A DNA stretch of 64,000 nt from Citrobacter sp. (GCA_019415335.1 DXKH01000093.1:1-64000); one strand, 5' to 3'. Positions 1 to 8,186 are shown, counted from the first letter of the stretch. Numbers and translations are program-made. The notes: generated by a model from the letters alone, not told the origin.

Positions 1-12
1 TATAAGAGACAG
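1..12. other. Probable residual Nextera/Tn5 mosaic-end adapter
   Basis: The window opens with TATAAGAGACAG, identical to the last 12 bases of the 19-bp Tn5 mosaic end used in Nextera libraries. The flanking sequence is the 5' coding part of pcaC, and its reading frame runs into these bases as Cys-Leu-Leu, where PcaC homology (…GDEHVDR) stops. The simplest reading is untrimmed adapter at a contig end. A real Tn5-like transposon end cutting pcaC is possible but less likely. Confidence 0.8.
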
Positions 13-89
13 GTCCTGTCTACATGCTCATCGCCCAACACGCCCCTGCGTACGACCATTCCTTGCTGATAGCGTTCTTCATCCTGCAT
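1..89 (-). CDS. pcaC: PcaC, 4-carboxymuconolactone decarboxylase (N-terminal fragment)
   Basis: Decarboxylates 4-carboxymuconolactone to 3-oxoadipate enol-lactone, between PcaB and PcaD in the protocatechuate pathway. Only about 25 codons are inside the window (MQDEERYQQGMVVRRGVLG, then DEHVDR), matching the conserved PcaC N-terminus. The ATG at 89 follows a strong GGGAGGA ribosome site and overlaps the end of pcaD by 11 bases, so translation is probably coupled. Bases 1-12 look like adapter, so real gene sequence probably starts at about position 13. It is the last visible gene of the pcaIJFBDC order. Confidence 0.75.
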   Translation of the reverse strand, partial: MQDEERYQQGMVVRRGVLGDEHVDRTCLL

Positions 90-843
90 GTTGTCCTCCC
101 AGAAACGATAACAACGCCGCATTCACCGCAGTCGGCGCTTCAATAGTGGATAAGTGGGATGCCTTCACCACGGCCAGTTCAGAATTGGCAATACGCTGGT
201 GCATAAACTGCGCATCGGCAACGGTGGTGACGGGATCATATTCTCCGGCGATCAACAGCGTCGGTCGTGTAATACCACGAATCTGTTCACGCAAATCAGC
301 GGTTGCCAGCGCGTCACAGCAGGCGGCGTACCCTTCGGCAGACGACGCGGCAAGTTGTTCACACAATGCGGCGACCGTCTGCGGTGCGGACTGACAAAAA
401 GACGGGCTGAACCAGCGTTCAGGGGCGCTGACGGCAATGTCGCGCAGTCCGTTCTGACGAACGCTTTGCGCGCGAGCGTGCCAGCCCGCCTCATCACCGA
501 TGCGCGCCGCGCTGTTGATCACCGTCACGCTCAGTAACCGCTGAGGCTGATGACAGGCCAGCCACAGCCCGGTAAGTCCGCCCATTGAGATCCCGCAAAA
601 ATGCGCTGCCGGAATGTCCAGGTGGTCGAGCAGCGCAATGACATCCTGCCCTAATCGGGCGAGATCGGTTGGCCCCGTTTTAGCCGTAGCACCATGCCCG
701 TGGGTGTCATAGCGCAGAACGCGGTACTGTGTGCTCAGGGCCGCAAGCTGTGGCCCCCACATCGCAAGCGTGGTACCCAGAGAATTGGATAGCACCACCA
801 CCGGCGCATCGTCCGGGCCATCAATCTGGTAATTCAGTTCCAT
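79..843 (-). CDS. pcaD: PcaD, 3-oxoadipate enol-lactonase
   Basis: An alpha/beta hydrolase of 254 aa that hydrolyses 3-oxoadipate enol-lactone to 3-oxoadipate in the cytoplasm. Visible motifs are LSNSLGTT (oxyanion region), the nucleophile elbow GISMGG, an acid in GEYDPVT and the catalytic His in ASHLSTIE near the C-terminus. The frame stays open upstream to 942, but that extension lies inside pcaB and does not look like PcaD. The family start is MELNYQIDG at 843, with ATG 858 as an alternative. The start overlaps the end of pcaB by 23 bases, consistent with one operon. Confidence 0.9.
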   Translation of the reverse strand: MELNYQIDGPDDAPVVVLSNSLGTTLAMWGPQLAALSTQYRVLRYDTHGHGATAKTGPTDLARLGQDVIALLDHLDIPAAHFCGISMGGLTGLWLACHQPQRLLSVTVINSAARIGDEAGWHARAQSVRQNGLRDIAVSAPERWFSPSFCQSAPQTVAALCEQLAASSAEGYAACCDALATADLREQIRGITRPTLLIAGEYDPVTTVADAQFMHQRIANSELAVVKASHLSTIEAPTAVNAALLSFLGGQHAG

Positions 844-2185
844 GCTGTCGTTCCTCATAACGTGCAAGCACACGTTGTACAAAGTCCGCCGCGCTACCGA
901 TCGCCGTGCCGGGGTCGAGTAATGCCGCCAACTGAGATTCATTAAGATGGGCCATCACCTGCGGCTCCTCAACGAGTACCGAATGCAGGGTTCGATCGTT
1001 TTCCAGCGCGCGATGGCACAGGCCTTCGATCAGATGATGCGCATCCTGTTTGCCGATAAACGCCGCCAATGCCAGCGTGACCGCTTCCGCCATCATCAGG
1101 CCGTGGGTGATATCCAGGTTGTCACGCATCTTTTGCGGGAAGACCTGCATATTCAGAACAAGTTGTTGGGTTTCCTCCAGCGCATGCCCGACCAGCATGA
1201 CGATCTCCGGCAGGACTTCCCATTCGGCCTGCCAGCCGCCGAGCGCGCGTTCATGCTGCTGTAACTGACTGCTATAGAGTGTGGCCATCAGCCCTGGTGT
1301 ACGTTGCATGGCGGTGAGGATCGCCGCGCAGCTTACCGGATTTCGCTTGTGCGGCATTGCCGACGATCCGCCACGGCCCGTGACGACGGGTTCGCTGACT
1401 TCCGCCACTTCGGTCTGCATCAGTAGCGCGAAGTCCTGGGCAAACTTGCCGAGAGTACCGCCAACACCGGCGTACCATGCGCCGACTTCCAGCAGCCGAT
1501 CGCGCTGGGTATGCCAGGGGGTATCCGGCAGCGTCAGCGCCAGTTCCTGCGCGAGTCGCTCTGCCACTGGTAGAGCGTGCTGCCCGAGTGACGCCAGCGT
1601 TCCCGCCGCGCCGCCAAACTGCAACACCAGCACGCGCGGCAGTAATTGTTGCAGGCGTTCCTGCCAGCGCAGCAGCGCATCAAGCGTACTCGCCAGTTTT
1701 AACCCCCAGGTCACCGGCAGCGCCTGCTGCATCCAGGTGCGCCCGGGCATCACGGTATGCTGGTAGCAGAATGTCTGATGGGCAAATGTTTCTGTCAATT
1801 GACCCAACATGCACTGCGTGTGATTGAGCGCCGCACGCAGTTGCAGGACCAGCCCGGTATCGATCACATCCTGACTGGTTGCCCCCCAGTGTACGTAGCG
1901 TGCGGCGTCGGGATCCGCGTTCTTCACCTGCGCGGTTAAGTGTTTCACCAGCGGAATGGCCAGATTACCTGCCGCCCGCGCCGATTCCGCCAGCGCCTGC
2001 TGATCAAACAACGCCGCGCGACAGGCCTGGGTAATAGGCCCAACAGCCGTTGCCGGTATCACGCCGCAGGCAGCCTGCGCGCGGGCAAGCGCGGCCTCAA
2101 AGTCGAGCATCCCCTGAAGAAGCTGTATGTCTGAAAATTCTGCCGTGAGCGCCGTTCCGCGCATCAACGGGGTTAGCAAGGTCAT
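821..2185 (-). CDS. pcaB: PcaB, 3-carboxy-cis,cis-muconate cycloisomerase
   Basis: Cyclises 3-carboxy-cis,cis-muconate, the ring-opening product of protocatechuate, to 4-carboxymuconolactone. The 454-aa protein belongs to the fumarase/aspartase superfamily: it has the HWGATSQDV substrate loop near residue 100 and the superfamily signature GSSAMPHKRNP near residue 275. The length is normal for the family. It starts 9 bases after pcaF ends and overlaps pcaD. The adenylosuccinate lyase branch is the closest alternative, but the pca neighbours settle the assignment. Confidence 0.93.
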   Translation of the reverse strand: MTLLTPLMRGTALTAEFSDIQLLQGMLDFEAALARAQAACGVIPATAVGPITQACRAALFDQQALAESARAAGNLAIPLVKHLTAQVKNADPDAARYVHWGATSQDVIDTGLVLQLRAALNHTQCMLGQLTETFAHQTFCYQHTVMPGRTWMQQALPVTWGLKLASTLDALLRWQERLQQLLPRVLVLQFGGAAGTLASLGQHALPVAERLAQELALTLPDTPWHTQRDRLLEVGAWYAGVGGTLGKFAQDFALLMQTEVAEVSEPVVTGRGGSSAMPHKRNPVSCAAILTAMQRTPGLMATLYSSQLQQHERALGGWQAEWEVLPEIVMLVGHALEETQQLVLNMQVFPQKMRDNLDITHGLMMAEAVTLALAAFIGKQDAHHLIEGLCHRALENDRTLHSVLVEEPQVMAHLNESQLAALLDPGTAIGSAADFVQRVLARYEERQHGTELPD

Positions 2186-2194
2186 TCCTGCTCC

Positions 2195-3400
2195 TTACAC
2201 GCGTTCAATAATCAATGCGATCCCCTGACCAACACCAATACACATCGTACAGAGCGCATAGCGTCCACCGGTACGTTGCAACTGGTAAGCGGCGGTCATC
2301 GCCAGACGTCCGCCCGATGCCCCCAACGGGTGGCCGAGAGCAATCGCGCCGCCGTTGGGATTCACCTGTGCAGCATCATCGGGGAGACCCAAATCACGCA
2401 TCACCGCCAGTGCCTGCGCGGCAAACGCTTCGTTAAGCTCAATGACATCCATCTGGTTGAGCGTTAATCCTGTCTGTGCCAGCACTTTGCGAACCGCCGG
2501 TGCCGGACCAAACCCCATAATTCGTGGAGCGACGCCAGCAGTTGCCACGCCGACAATGCGCGCCAGCGGTTGTAGCCCCTGCTGCGCCATCGCCTGTTCG
2601 CTGGCGATGAGCAGCGCACAAGCACCGTCGTTGACGCCAGAAGCATTGCCCGCCGACACGGTACCGTCAGGGCGGACAACGCCTTTCAGCCTGGCGAGCG
2701 CCTCCAGCGAGGTCGCACGCGGATGTTCATCTTCGCCAAAAATCAGCGATTCGCCTCTTTTTTGTGACACCGTCACTGAAATTAACTCTTGCGCGAACAG
2801 CCCCTGCTCCTGAGCGGCAGCGGTGCGCAGCTGGCTGCGCAAGGCAAATGCGTCCTGATCGGCACGCGATATGCCAAACTCCTGCGCCACGTTTTCCGCC
2901 GTTTCCGGCATGGAATCCACGCCATAGCGTGCTTTCATCTGCGCGTTGATAAAGCGCCAGCCAATCGTGGTGTCTTCGATTTTCATGTTGCGGCTGAAGG
3001 CATTTTCCGCTTTGCCCATCACAAACGGCGCACGTGACATGCTCTCCACGCCACCGGCGATCATCAGTTGTGTTTCACCACTTTTAATCGCTCTCGCGGC
3101 GATACCAATGGCATCGAGGCTGGAACCGCACAGACGGTTTACCGTACTGCCCGGGACGCTTTCCGGCAACCCGGCCAGCAGCAGCGCCATCCGCGCCACG
3201 TTGCGGTTATCTTCTCCCGCCTGATTCGCACAACCGTAAATCACGTCATCGATCAACACGGGATCGAGGCCCGGATTGCGTTCAAGCAGCGCCTTCAGTG
3301 GAATAGCGGCCAGATCGTCGGCCCTGACGTTTGCCAGCGTTCCGCCGAAGCGACCAAACGGTGTCCGCACTGCATCACAGATAAATGCCTGATTCATCAT
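2195..3400 (-). CDS. pcaF: PcaF, 3-oxoadipyl-CoA thiolase
   Basis: Cleaves 3-oxoadipyl-CoA with CoA to succinyl-CoA and acetyl-CoA, the last step of the beta-ketoadipate pathway. The 401-aa thiolase has the nucleophilic Cys in VNRLCGSSLDA near residue 90, the NEAFA motif, GGAIALGHPLGASG carrying the His, and the C-terminal CTMCIGVGQG with the second catalytic Cys. The start is ATGATG at 3400/3397, and either Met is possible. It lies 6 bases downstream of pcaJ. The phenylacetate-pathway enzyme PaaJ is a close relative; context supports PcaF. Confidence 0.93.
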   Translation of the reverse strand: MMNQAFICDAVRTPFGRFGGTLANVRADDLAAIPLKALLERNPGLDPVLIDDVIYGCANQAGEDNRNVARMALLLAGLPESVPGSTVNRLCGSSLDAIGIAARAIKSGETQLMIAGGVESMSRAPFVMGKAENAFSRNMKIEDTTIGWRFINAQMKARYGVDSMPETAENVAQEFGISRADQDAFALRSQLRTAAAQEQGLFAQELISVTVSQKRGESLIFGEDEHPRATSLEALARLKGVVRPDGTVSAGNASGVNDGACALLIASEQAMAQQGLQPLARIVGVATAGVAPRIMGFGPAPAVRKVLAQTGLTLNQMDVIELNEAFAAQALAVMRDLGLPDDAAQVNPNGGAIALGHPLGASGGRLAMTAAYQLQRTGGRYALCTMCIGVGQGIALIIERV

Positions 3401-3406
3401 AGTTCC

Positions 3407-4063
3407 TTATGCGCTTTGCGCCAGCGGTTCACAACTCAGCGTCACCGGTGTCAGACGTTGCAGTTCCTCAAAAGACAGGCCGTTGAAAATTTCCCGGACA
3501 ACCGGACCCGTGTCAGTAATGTCGATCACCGCCAGGTCGGTATAGATACGGCTGACGCAGCCCATGCCCGTCAGAGGATAGGTGCAGTGTTCAACCAGTT
3601 TGCACTCACCGTCGCGGGTCAGATGGTCCATCATCACAAACACCTGACGCGCACCGATCGCCAGATCCATCGCGCCGCCCACGGCAGGAATGGCGTCCGG
3701 CGCGCCAGTACTCCAGTTGGCGAGATCCCCGCAGGCGGAGACCTGATACGCCCCCAGCACGCAGATATCCAGATGCCCGCCGCGCATCATGGCGAAGGAG
3801 TCGCCGTGGTGGAAATAGCAACCGCCCTGCAACAGCGTGACGTACTCTTTCCCGGCATTAATCAGCTCCGGATCTTCTTCCCCTTCCGCCGGTTTTGGCC
3901 CCATCCCGAGCAGGCCATTTTCACTGTGCAGAAAAATCTCTTTTTCCGCTGGCAGGTAATTGGCGATACGGGTTGGCAAACCGATCCCCAGGTTGACGTA
4001 TGCCCCTTCCGGGATATCCTGCGCCACGCGTCTGGCCATTTCGTCACGGGATAATTTCTTCAT
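3407..4063 (-). CDS. pcaJ: PcaJ, 3-oxoadipate CoA-transferase subunit B
   Basis: Beta subunit (218 aa) of succinyl-CoA:3-oxoadipate CoA-transferase, which activates 3-oxoadipate for PcaF. The family motif SENGLLGMGP, with the catalytic Glu, lies near residue 48. GGAMDLAIGA and the C-terminal TDLAVIDI region are also typical of subunit B of class I CoA-transferases. The start at 4063 has a strong AAGGAG site. It lies 10 bases downstream of pcaI. Acetoacetate CoA-transferase subunit B (AtoA-like) is the main alternative. Confidence 0.92.
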   Translation of the reverse strand: MKKLSRDEMARRVAQDIPEGAYVNLGIGLPTRIANYLPAEKEIFLHSENGLLGMGPKPAEGEEDPELINAGKEYVTLLQGGCYFHHGDSFAMMRGGHLDICVLGAYQVSACGDLANWSTGAPDAIPAVGGAMDLAIGARQVFVMMDHLTRDGECKLVEHCTYPLTGMGCVSRIYTDLAVIDITDTGPVVREIFNGLSFEELQRLTPVTLSCEPLAQSA

Positions 4064-4073
4064 CGTTTACTCC

Positions 4074-4763
4074 TTAGGCGCGCAACGCTGCGTGGGTGAG
4101 GTTTTCCAGCGAAAACACGCGCTGGACAAAAATCCCCGGCGTGATGACGTGCTCGGGATCAAGTTCGCCGAGAGGGACAATCTGATTCACCTCCACCACG
4201 GTGGTTTTCGCGGCAGTCGCCATTATCGGGCCAAAGTTACGCGCCGCTTTGCGGTACACCAGATTTCCCCAGCGATCGGCCTGATGTGCCTTTATCAGGG
4301 CAAAATCAGCGCTAATCGGGTATTCGAGCACATAGTTTTTCCCTTCGATGTGGCGGGTTTCTTTACCTTCCGCCAGCGGCGTACCGTAACCTGTTGGCGT
4401 ATAGATGGCCCCCAGTCCGGCCCCAGCCGCCTGAATCCGCGCTGCCAGATTGCCCTGTGGCACCAGCTCCAGTTCAACTTCGCCACGGCGATACAGGTCG
4501 TCGAAAATCTGTGAATCTACCTGACGCGGAAAAGAGCAGATCATTTTGTGTACGCGTCTGGCCTTCAACAGCGCCGCCAGACCGACTTCACCGTTGCCCG
4601 CATTATTATTGATGATGGTAAGGTCACGAGCGCCCTGCGCGATGAGCGCATCGATCAAGGTGGTGGGTTGTCCGGCGGTACCAAAGCCACCAATCATGAT
4701 GGTGGCACCATCCGGGATCCCGGCGATGGCCTCCTCCAGCGAAGGCACACTTTTATCAATCAT
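4074..4763 (-). CDS. pcaI: PcaI, 3-oxoadipate CoA-transferase subunit A
   Basis: Alpha subunit (229 aa) of the 3-oxoadipate CoA-transferase, acting with PcaJ. GGFGTAGQPT near residue 25 is the CoA-transferase alpha-subunit signature. The frame extends to 4883, but the extension runs through the operator region. MIDKSVPSLEEA at 4763, preceded by AAGGAG, is the proper start. This is the first gene of pcaIJFBDC. Its leader is about 85 bases from the operator-like inverted repeat at 4848-4878, so it is the likely target of the divergent IclR regulator. Confidence 0.92.
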   Translation of the reverse strand: MIDKSVPSLEEAIAGIPDGATIMIGGFGTAGQPTTLIDALIAQGARDLTIINNNAGNGEVGLAALLKARRVHKMICSFPRQVDSQIFDDLYRRGEVELELVPQGNLAARIQAAGAGLGAIYTPTGYGTPLAEGKETRHIEGKNYVLEYPISADFALIKAHQADRWGNLVYRKAARNFGPIMATAAKTTVVEVNQIVPLGELDPEHVITPGIFVQRVFSLENLTHAALRA

Positions 4764-4780
4764 CAGCTCGCTCCTTGTAA

Positions 4781-4813
4781 TGCGTATTTCGCACGTTTTT
4801 GCGTTGTTCGCAC
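4781..4813. repeat. Tandem imperfect repeat in the pcaI leader
   Basis: Two 14-base copies, TGCGTATTTCGCAC (4781-4794) and TGCGTTGTTCGCAC (4800-4813), differ at two positions and start 19 bases apart. Each copy is roughly palindromic (TGCG…CGCA). They lie between pcaI and the operator-like site, so they may be a secondary regulator site or part of the promoter. The role is not known to me. Confidence 0.5.
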
Positions 4814-4847
4814 AAAATGTGACCCACTTAACGAAGTCAGGCAAGGG

Positions 4848-4878
4848 CGATAATCGAAATATGGTGCGATTATCGAAC
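4848..4878. promoter_or_regulatory. Candidate PcaR/IclR-type operator in the pcaI-pcaR divergent region
   Basis: CGATAATCG (4848-4856) and CGATTATCG (4867-4875) form a perfect 9-bp inverted repeat with a 10-base spacer. Read on the minus strand, 4878-4864 is GTTCGATAATCGCAC, which from memory is the 15-bp PcaR site described in Pseudomonas putida. The other half keeps only the CGATAATCG core. IclR-family pathway regulators bind paired sites like this. It sits between the divergent genes and could control both. Confidence 0.7.
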
Positions 4879-4933
4879 ATCATTTATATTTGTACGAAGA
4901 ATGTGATCCGTGGCGAACAACGAGAGGAAAACA

Positions 4934-5740
4934 GTGGAAAAACATCCTGATGACCGACTGAACAATGAGGCCGATCCGTTCAAGGGCGACCCTAACTATA
5001 TGGCATCACTGGCGCGTGGGCTGGAGGTGATTCAGGCGTTTACGCCGCAACGGCGGGTGATGTCGATATCGCAGATTAGCCAGAAAACCGGGATCCCGCG
5101 CGCGGCGGTCAGACGCTGTCTGTATACGCTGGGAAAACTGGGTTTTGTCTATGCCGAAGATGGGAAAAATTTTGAATTACGCCCGCGGATCCTGGCGTTG
5201 GGACATGCTTACCTGGCCTCCACGCCGCTGGCGCGAGCCACTCAACCGGTTCTGAAGCATCTGAGCGAAATGCTCAATGAGTCCTGTTCCATCGCCACTC
5301 TCGACGGCGACGATATTTTGTATATCGCCCGCGCTTCCAGTTCACGCATCATGACCATCGATCTGGATATCGGCAGTCGACTGCCCGCGTGGTCTACCTC
5401 AATGGGTCGCGTACTGCTCAGCTATCTTTCTGAGGACAAACTGAACGATATGCTCGGGCGCATCACCATGATCCGCTACACCTCGCAGACCGTGGATTCC
5501 GTCCCCTCCCTGCGCGCCGAACTGAAGAAAGTGCGGCAACAGGGCTATGCGTTAAACGATCAGGAGCTGGAGATGGGGTTACGATCCATTGCTGTACCGC
5601 TGATGAACAGTCAGGGTCAGGTGCAGGCGGCGCTGAACGTGGGCGTACATGCCGGACAAGTGACGGCGGACGAGCTGCGCAGTCGGATACTGCCTGAACT
5701 ACAAAAAGCCGCGCAGGAGTTGTCGCTCTTACTGCATTAA
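4934..5740 (+). CDS. pcaR: PcaR-type IclR family regulator of the pca operon
   Basis: Transcription factor of 268 aa divergent from pcaIJFBDC. The N-terminal winged helix (SLARGLEVIQAF… ISQKTGIPRAAVRRCLYTL) is followed by the IclR effector domain (SCSIATLDGDDILYIAR; LPAWSTSMGRVLL; RSIAVPLMNSQGQVQAALN). This pattern is typical of the PcaR/PcaU/CatR group that senses 3-oxoadipate or protocatechuate. The effector here is inferred. No ATG is available: GTG 4934 has a good GAGAGGAA site, while GTG 4910 upstream would add 8 residues. Its stop overlaps the convergent smrA stop by two bases. Confidence 0.87.
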   Translation: MEKHPDDRLNNEADPFKGDPNYMASLARGLEVIQAFTPQRRVMSISQISQKTGIPRAAVRRCLYTLGKLGFVYAEDGKNFELRPRILALGHAYLASTPLARATQPVLKHLSEMLNESCSIATLDGDDILYIARASSSRIMTIDLDIGSRLPAWSTSMGRVLLSYLSEDKLNDMLGRITMIRYTSQTVDSVPSLRAELKKVRQQGYALNDQELEMGLRSIAVPLMNSQGQVQAALNVGVHAGQVTADELRSRILPELQKAAQELSLLLH

Positions 5741-6300
5741 CGGCTGCGCTTGGCGTGACGCTCCCAATTTTCCTGCTTCGCCTGTGCGGATTTGCGCAAC
5801 GCCACGTAACACGCCCCGCTGCCGCCGTGATGCGGCAGCGCCGTGCAGTAGGCCTGAACGTCATCAAATTCAGTCAACCAGCGCGCCAGATAGCTGCGCA
5901 CAATATTGGCATGCGCGTTATCGTCTCGCCCTTTACCATGAATGATCAGCACGTTACGCAAACCATCCTGTAACGACTGGAGAAGAAAGCTGAACAGTTG
6001 TTGACGGCAGGCTTCCACCGGTTGACGCAACAGATTCAGGCTCGCCTGCTGGCTGTATTTCCCCGCGCGCAGCTTATCGAGCACGCCCTGCTGCAACCCC
6101 TCCCGGCGAAACTCCAGCGGTTGCGCCAGCGGGACAACCTCCAGAAAACCGGTGGTGAGAAAATTATCAAGCTGGAGTGTATCTATACGTTGCGGGGTCC
6201 GCGCGTTGCGCACGGGTTGCCAGTGTACGTCGGCGCAACGTTTCAGCGGCTGAACATCCTCCATGGCGTCAAGAAATAACGATTTGTCGTCAAGGTTCAT
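5737..6300 (-). CDS. smrA: SmrA, Smr-domain DNA endonuclease
   Basis: A 187-aa homologue of E. coli SmrA (YdaL). The C-terminal half is the Smr (small MutS-related) domain, with LIIHGKGRDDNAHANIVRSYL carrying the conserved GKG-type motif and ending in HHGGSGACYVAL. The N-terminal extension (about 80 residues) matches SmrA rather than SmrB. Nicking activity is known for the family. The function in the cell is unclear. It is convergent with pcaR and divergent from the McaS gene, the same neighbour it has in E. coli. Confidence 0.9.
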   Translation of the reverse strand: MNLDDKSLFLDAMEDVQPLKRCADVHWQPVRNARTPQRIDTLQLDNFLTTGFLEVVPLAQPLEFRREGLQQGVLDKLRAGKYSQQASLNLLRQPVEACRQQLFSFLLQSLQDGLRNVLIIHGKGRDDNAHANIVRSYLARWLTEFDDVQAYCTALPHHGGSGACYVALRKSAQAKQENWERHAKRSR

Positions 6301-6490
6301 GCTGTGTCCTCCCGCTTTTTAAAGACAGCCATTATCATAGCCGCCCCCCCGGAGGGCGACAACGGTTTACAAATATTTCCAGTAAACATCCGCTTGTCAC
6401 ATACATTTGCTGTACTGATTGGCGCTGGTTTTACTCAGGGTAAAACAGTGCATCAGTACCGTTTAATCCGGTTGATTTAACTTAGATTTT

Positions 6491-6506
6491 CGTGAAATCA
6501 ATCACT
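6491..6506. promoter_or_regulatory. CRP site upstream of mcaS
   Basis: CGTGAAATCAATCACT fits the CRP consensus TGTGA-N6-TCACA at 8 of 10 positions. It is centred about 51 bases upstream of the inferred mcaS start at 6550. McaS is known to be CRP-dependent in E. coli, which supports the site. Confidence 0.65.
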
Positions 6507-6549
6507 CCAGATTGCTGGCATAGTTAAACGGTTCTTGCTATAAGAAATT

Positions 6550-6641
6550 ACCCGCACCTGGAAAAATAACGGGCATAGATGAAGGATAAACTGCTGTGTG
6601 TACTGTAGAGTCTGGCGGATGTCGACAGGCTCTATTTTTTT
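6550..6641 (+). ncRNA. mcaS: McaS (IsrA) small regulatory RNA
   Basis: Homologue of the Hfq-dependent sRNA McaS, which in E. coli represses csgD, activates flhD and pgaA, and titrates CsrA. About 50 bases at the 3' end (from CTGCTGTGTGTACTG to the T-run) match my recollection of E. coli McaS. The 5' part has changed but keeps a stem: CCCG (6551-6554) pairs with CGGG (6570-6573). The terminator hairpin is TAGAGTCTG / CAGGCTCTA followed by seven Ts. GGA motifs, possible CsrA contacts, lie at 6560, 6584 and 6617. A TATAAG -10 lies at 6539-6544. As in E. coli, it sits upstream of and divergent from smrA. The 5' end is inferred. Confidence 0.85.
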
Positions 6642-6723
6642 ATCCCAAATCAGGGGTATAGCACTGCTGGCAATGACCATGATACGTTGGCGCCCCACCG
6701 ACTGCATACCAAAGAGACAACCG

Positions 6724-7239
6724 ATGCTGACACTACTGGAAGAGAAAATGATGACCCCGCTGGGGCCACTTTGGGTAATTTGCGACGAGCAGTTCAGGCT
6801 GCGCGCTATCGAGTGGGAACAGTACAGCGAACGCATGGTGCAACTGCTCGATATTCATTACCGCGTCGAAGGTTATACCCGCATCAGTGCGACCAATCCG
6901 GGCGGTCTGTGCGACAAACTTGCCGACTATTTTGCCGGTAACCTCAGCGCGATTGACGCACTGCCAACCGCCACCGGCGGCACCCCTTTTCAGCGGGAAG
7001 TCTGGCAGACGTTGCGGACTATCCCTTGTGGCCAGGTGATGCACTACGGTCAATTAGCTGAGCAACTGGGACACCCAGGTGCCGCGCGTGCGGTTGGCGC
7101 GGCGAACGGTTCGAACCCAATCAGTATTGTGGTGCCCTGCCACCGCGTTATCGGACGCAACGGCACCATGACCGGTTACGCCGGCGGCGTGCAGCGGAAA
7201 GAGTGGTTGTTGCGCCATGAAGGTTACCTGTTGCTGTAG
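6724..7239 (+). CDS. ogt: Ogt, O6-alkylguanine-DNA alkyltransferase
   Basis: Constitutive suicide DNA-repair protein that takes methyl or larger alkyl groups from O6-guanine and O4-thymine onto its own Cys. The 171 aa equal the E. coli length. The active-site motif [11 protein letters not shown] is at about residues 133-143, with the preceding helix-turn-helix [13 protein letters not shown] for DNA binding. The frame opens at 6598, but the leading 42 codons lie in mcaS and its downstream region. MLTLLEEKM at 6724 is the conserved start. Confidence 0.95.
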   Translation: MLTLLEEKMMTPLGPLWVICDEQFRLRAIEWEQYSERMVQLLDIHYRVEGYTRISATNPGGLCDKLADYFAGNLSAIDALPTATGGTPFQREVWQTLRTIPCGQVMHYGQLAEQLGHPGAARAVGAANGSNPISIVVPCHRVIGRNGTMTGYAGGVQRKEWLLRHEGYLLL

Positions 7240-7400
7240 TATCCAGGCAATTCGTGCCTTCTTGCTCACACTTTTACGTAAAGACGCCACACGGAAAGTA
7301 TGGATTTTCAAAGAGATAGAAATAATTTATTCATACATTCCGGAATTATCCGCTATTGGGGTTACCTCAGACTTACGTGCTCACCAAAAAGATGTTAAAA

Positions 7401-7414
7401 TTGACAAATATCAA
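7401..7414. promoter_or_regulatory. FNR box in the fnr promoter
   Basis: TTGACAAATATCAA matches the FNR consensus TTGAT-N4-ATCAA with one mismatch. It lies 20 bases upstream of the fnr ATG. FNR represses its own gene anaerobically in E. coli, so this is the expected autoregulatory operator. Confidence 0.75.
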
Positions 7415-7433
7415 TTACGGCTTGAGCAGACCT

Positions 7434-8186
7434 ATGATCCCGGAAAAGCGAATTATACGGCGCATTCAGTCTGGCGGTTGTGCTATCCATTGCCAGGATT
7501 GCAGTATCAGCCAGCTTTGCATCCCGTTCACACTTAACGAGCATGAGCTTGATCAGCTTGATAATATCATCGAGCGTAAAAAGCCGATCCAGAAAGGCCA
7601 GACGCTGTTTAAAGCGGGTGATGAGCTGAAATCGCTCTATGCCATTCGTTCCGGTACGATCAAGAGCTATACCATTACTGAACAAGGCGATGAGCAGATC
7701 ACCGGCTTCCACCTTGCGGGCGATCTGGTCGGTTTCGACGCGATCGGTAGCGGCCATCATCCGAGTTTTGCGCAGGCACTGGAAACCTCAATGGTCTGTG
7801 AAATCCCGTTTGAGACACTTGATGATCTGTCCGGTAAAATGCCGAATCTGCGTCAGCAGATGATGCGTCTGATGAGTGGTGAGATCAAAGGCGACCAGGA
7901 TATGATCCTGTTGCTGTCGAAGAAAAATGCGGAAGAGCGTCTGGCGGCATTTATCTATAATCTGTCTCGTCGCTTTGCGCAGCGTGGCTTCTCTCCACGT
8001 GAATTCCGTCTGACCATGACCCGTGGCGATATCGGTAACTACCTGGGCCTGACCGTTGAAACAATTAGCCGTCTGCTGGGTCGTTTCCAGAAGAGCGGAA
8101 TGCTGGCGGTGAAAGGGAAATACATCACCATCGAAAACAGTGATGCGCTGGCAGTCCTCGCCGGACACACTCGCAACGTTGCTTAA
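7434..8186 (+). CDS. fnr: FNR, oxygen-sensing global regulator
   Basis: Cytoplasmic CRP-family regulator that binds DNA as a dimer when it holds a [4Fe-4S] cluster, switching genes for anaerobic life. The 250 aa are nearly identical to E. coli FNR. The cluster cysteines are visible as [14 protein letters not shown] (Cys20, 23, 29) plus Cys122 in SMVCEIP. The C-terminal recognition helix carries [11 protein letters not shown]. The 26 codons available upstream of ATG 7434 run through the promoter and FNR box, so the start at [10 protein letters not shown] is secure. Confidence 0.98.
   Translation: MIPEKRIIRRIQSGGCAIHCQDCSISQLCIPFTLNEHELDQLDNIIERKKPIQKGQTLFKAGDELKSLYAIRSGTIKSYTITEQGDEQITGFHLAGDLVGFDAIGSGHHPSFAQALETSMVCEIPFETLDDLSGKMPNLRQQMMRLMSGEIKGDQDMILLLSKKNAEERLAAFIYNLSRRFAQRGFSPREFRLTMTRGDIGNYLGLTVETISRLLGRFQKSGMLAVKGKYITIENSDALAVLAGHTRNVA

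Noticed and set aside
3068..4054. A 328-codon open frame opposite pcaF and pcaJ.
   Set aside because: It spans the junction of two real genes on the other strand and has no recognisable domain.
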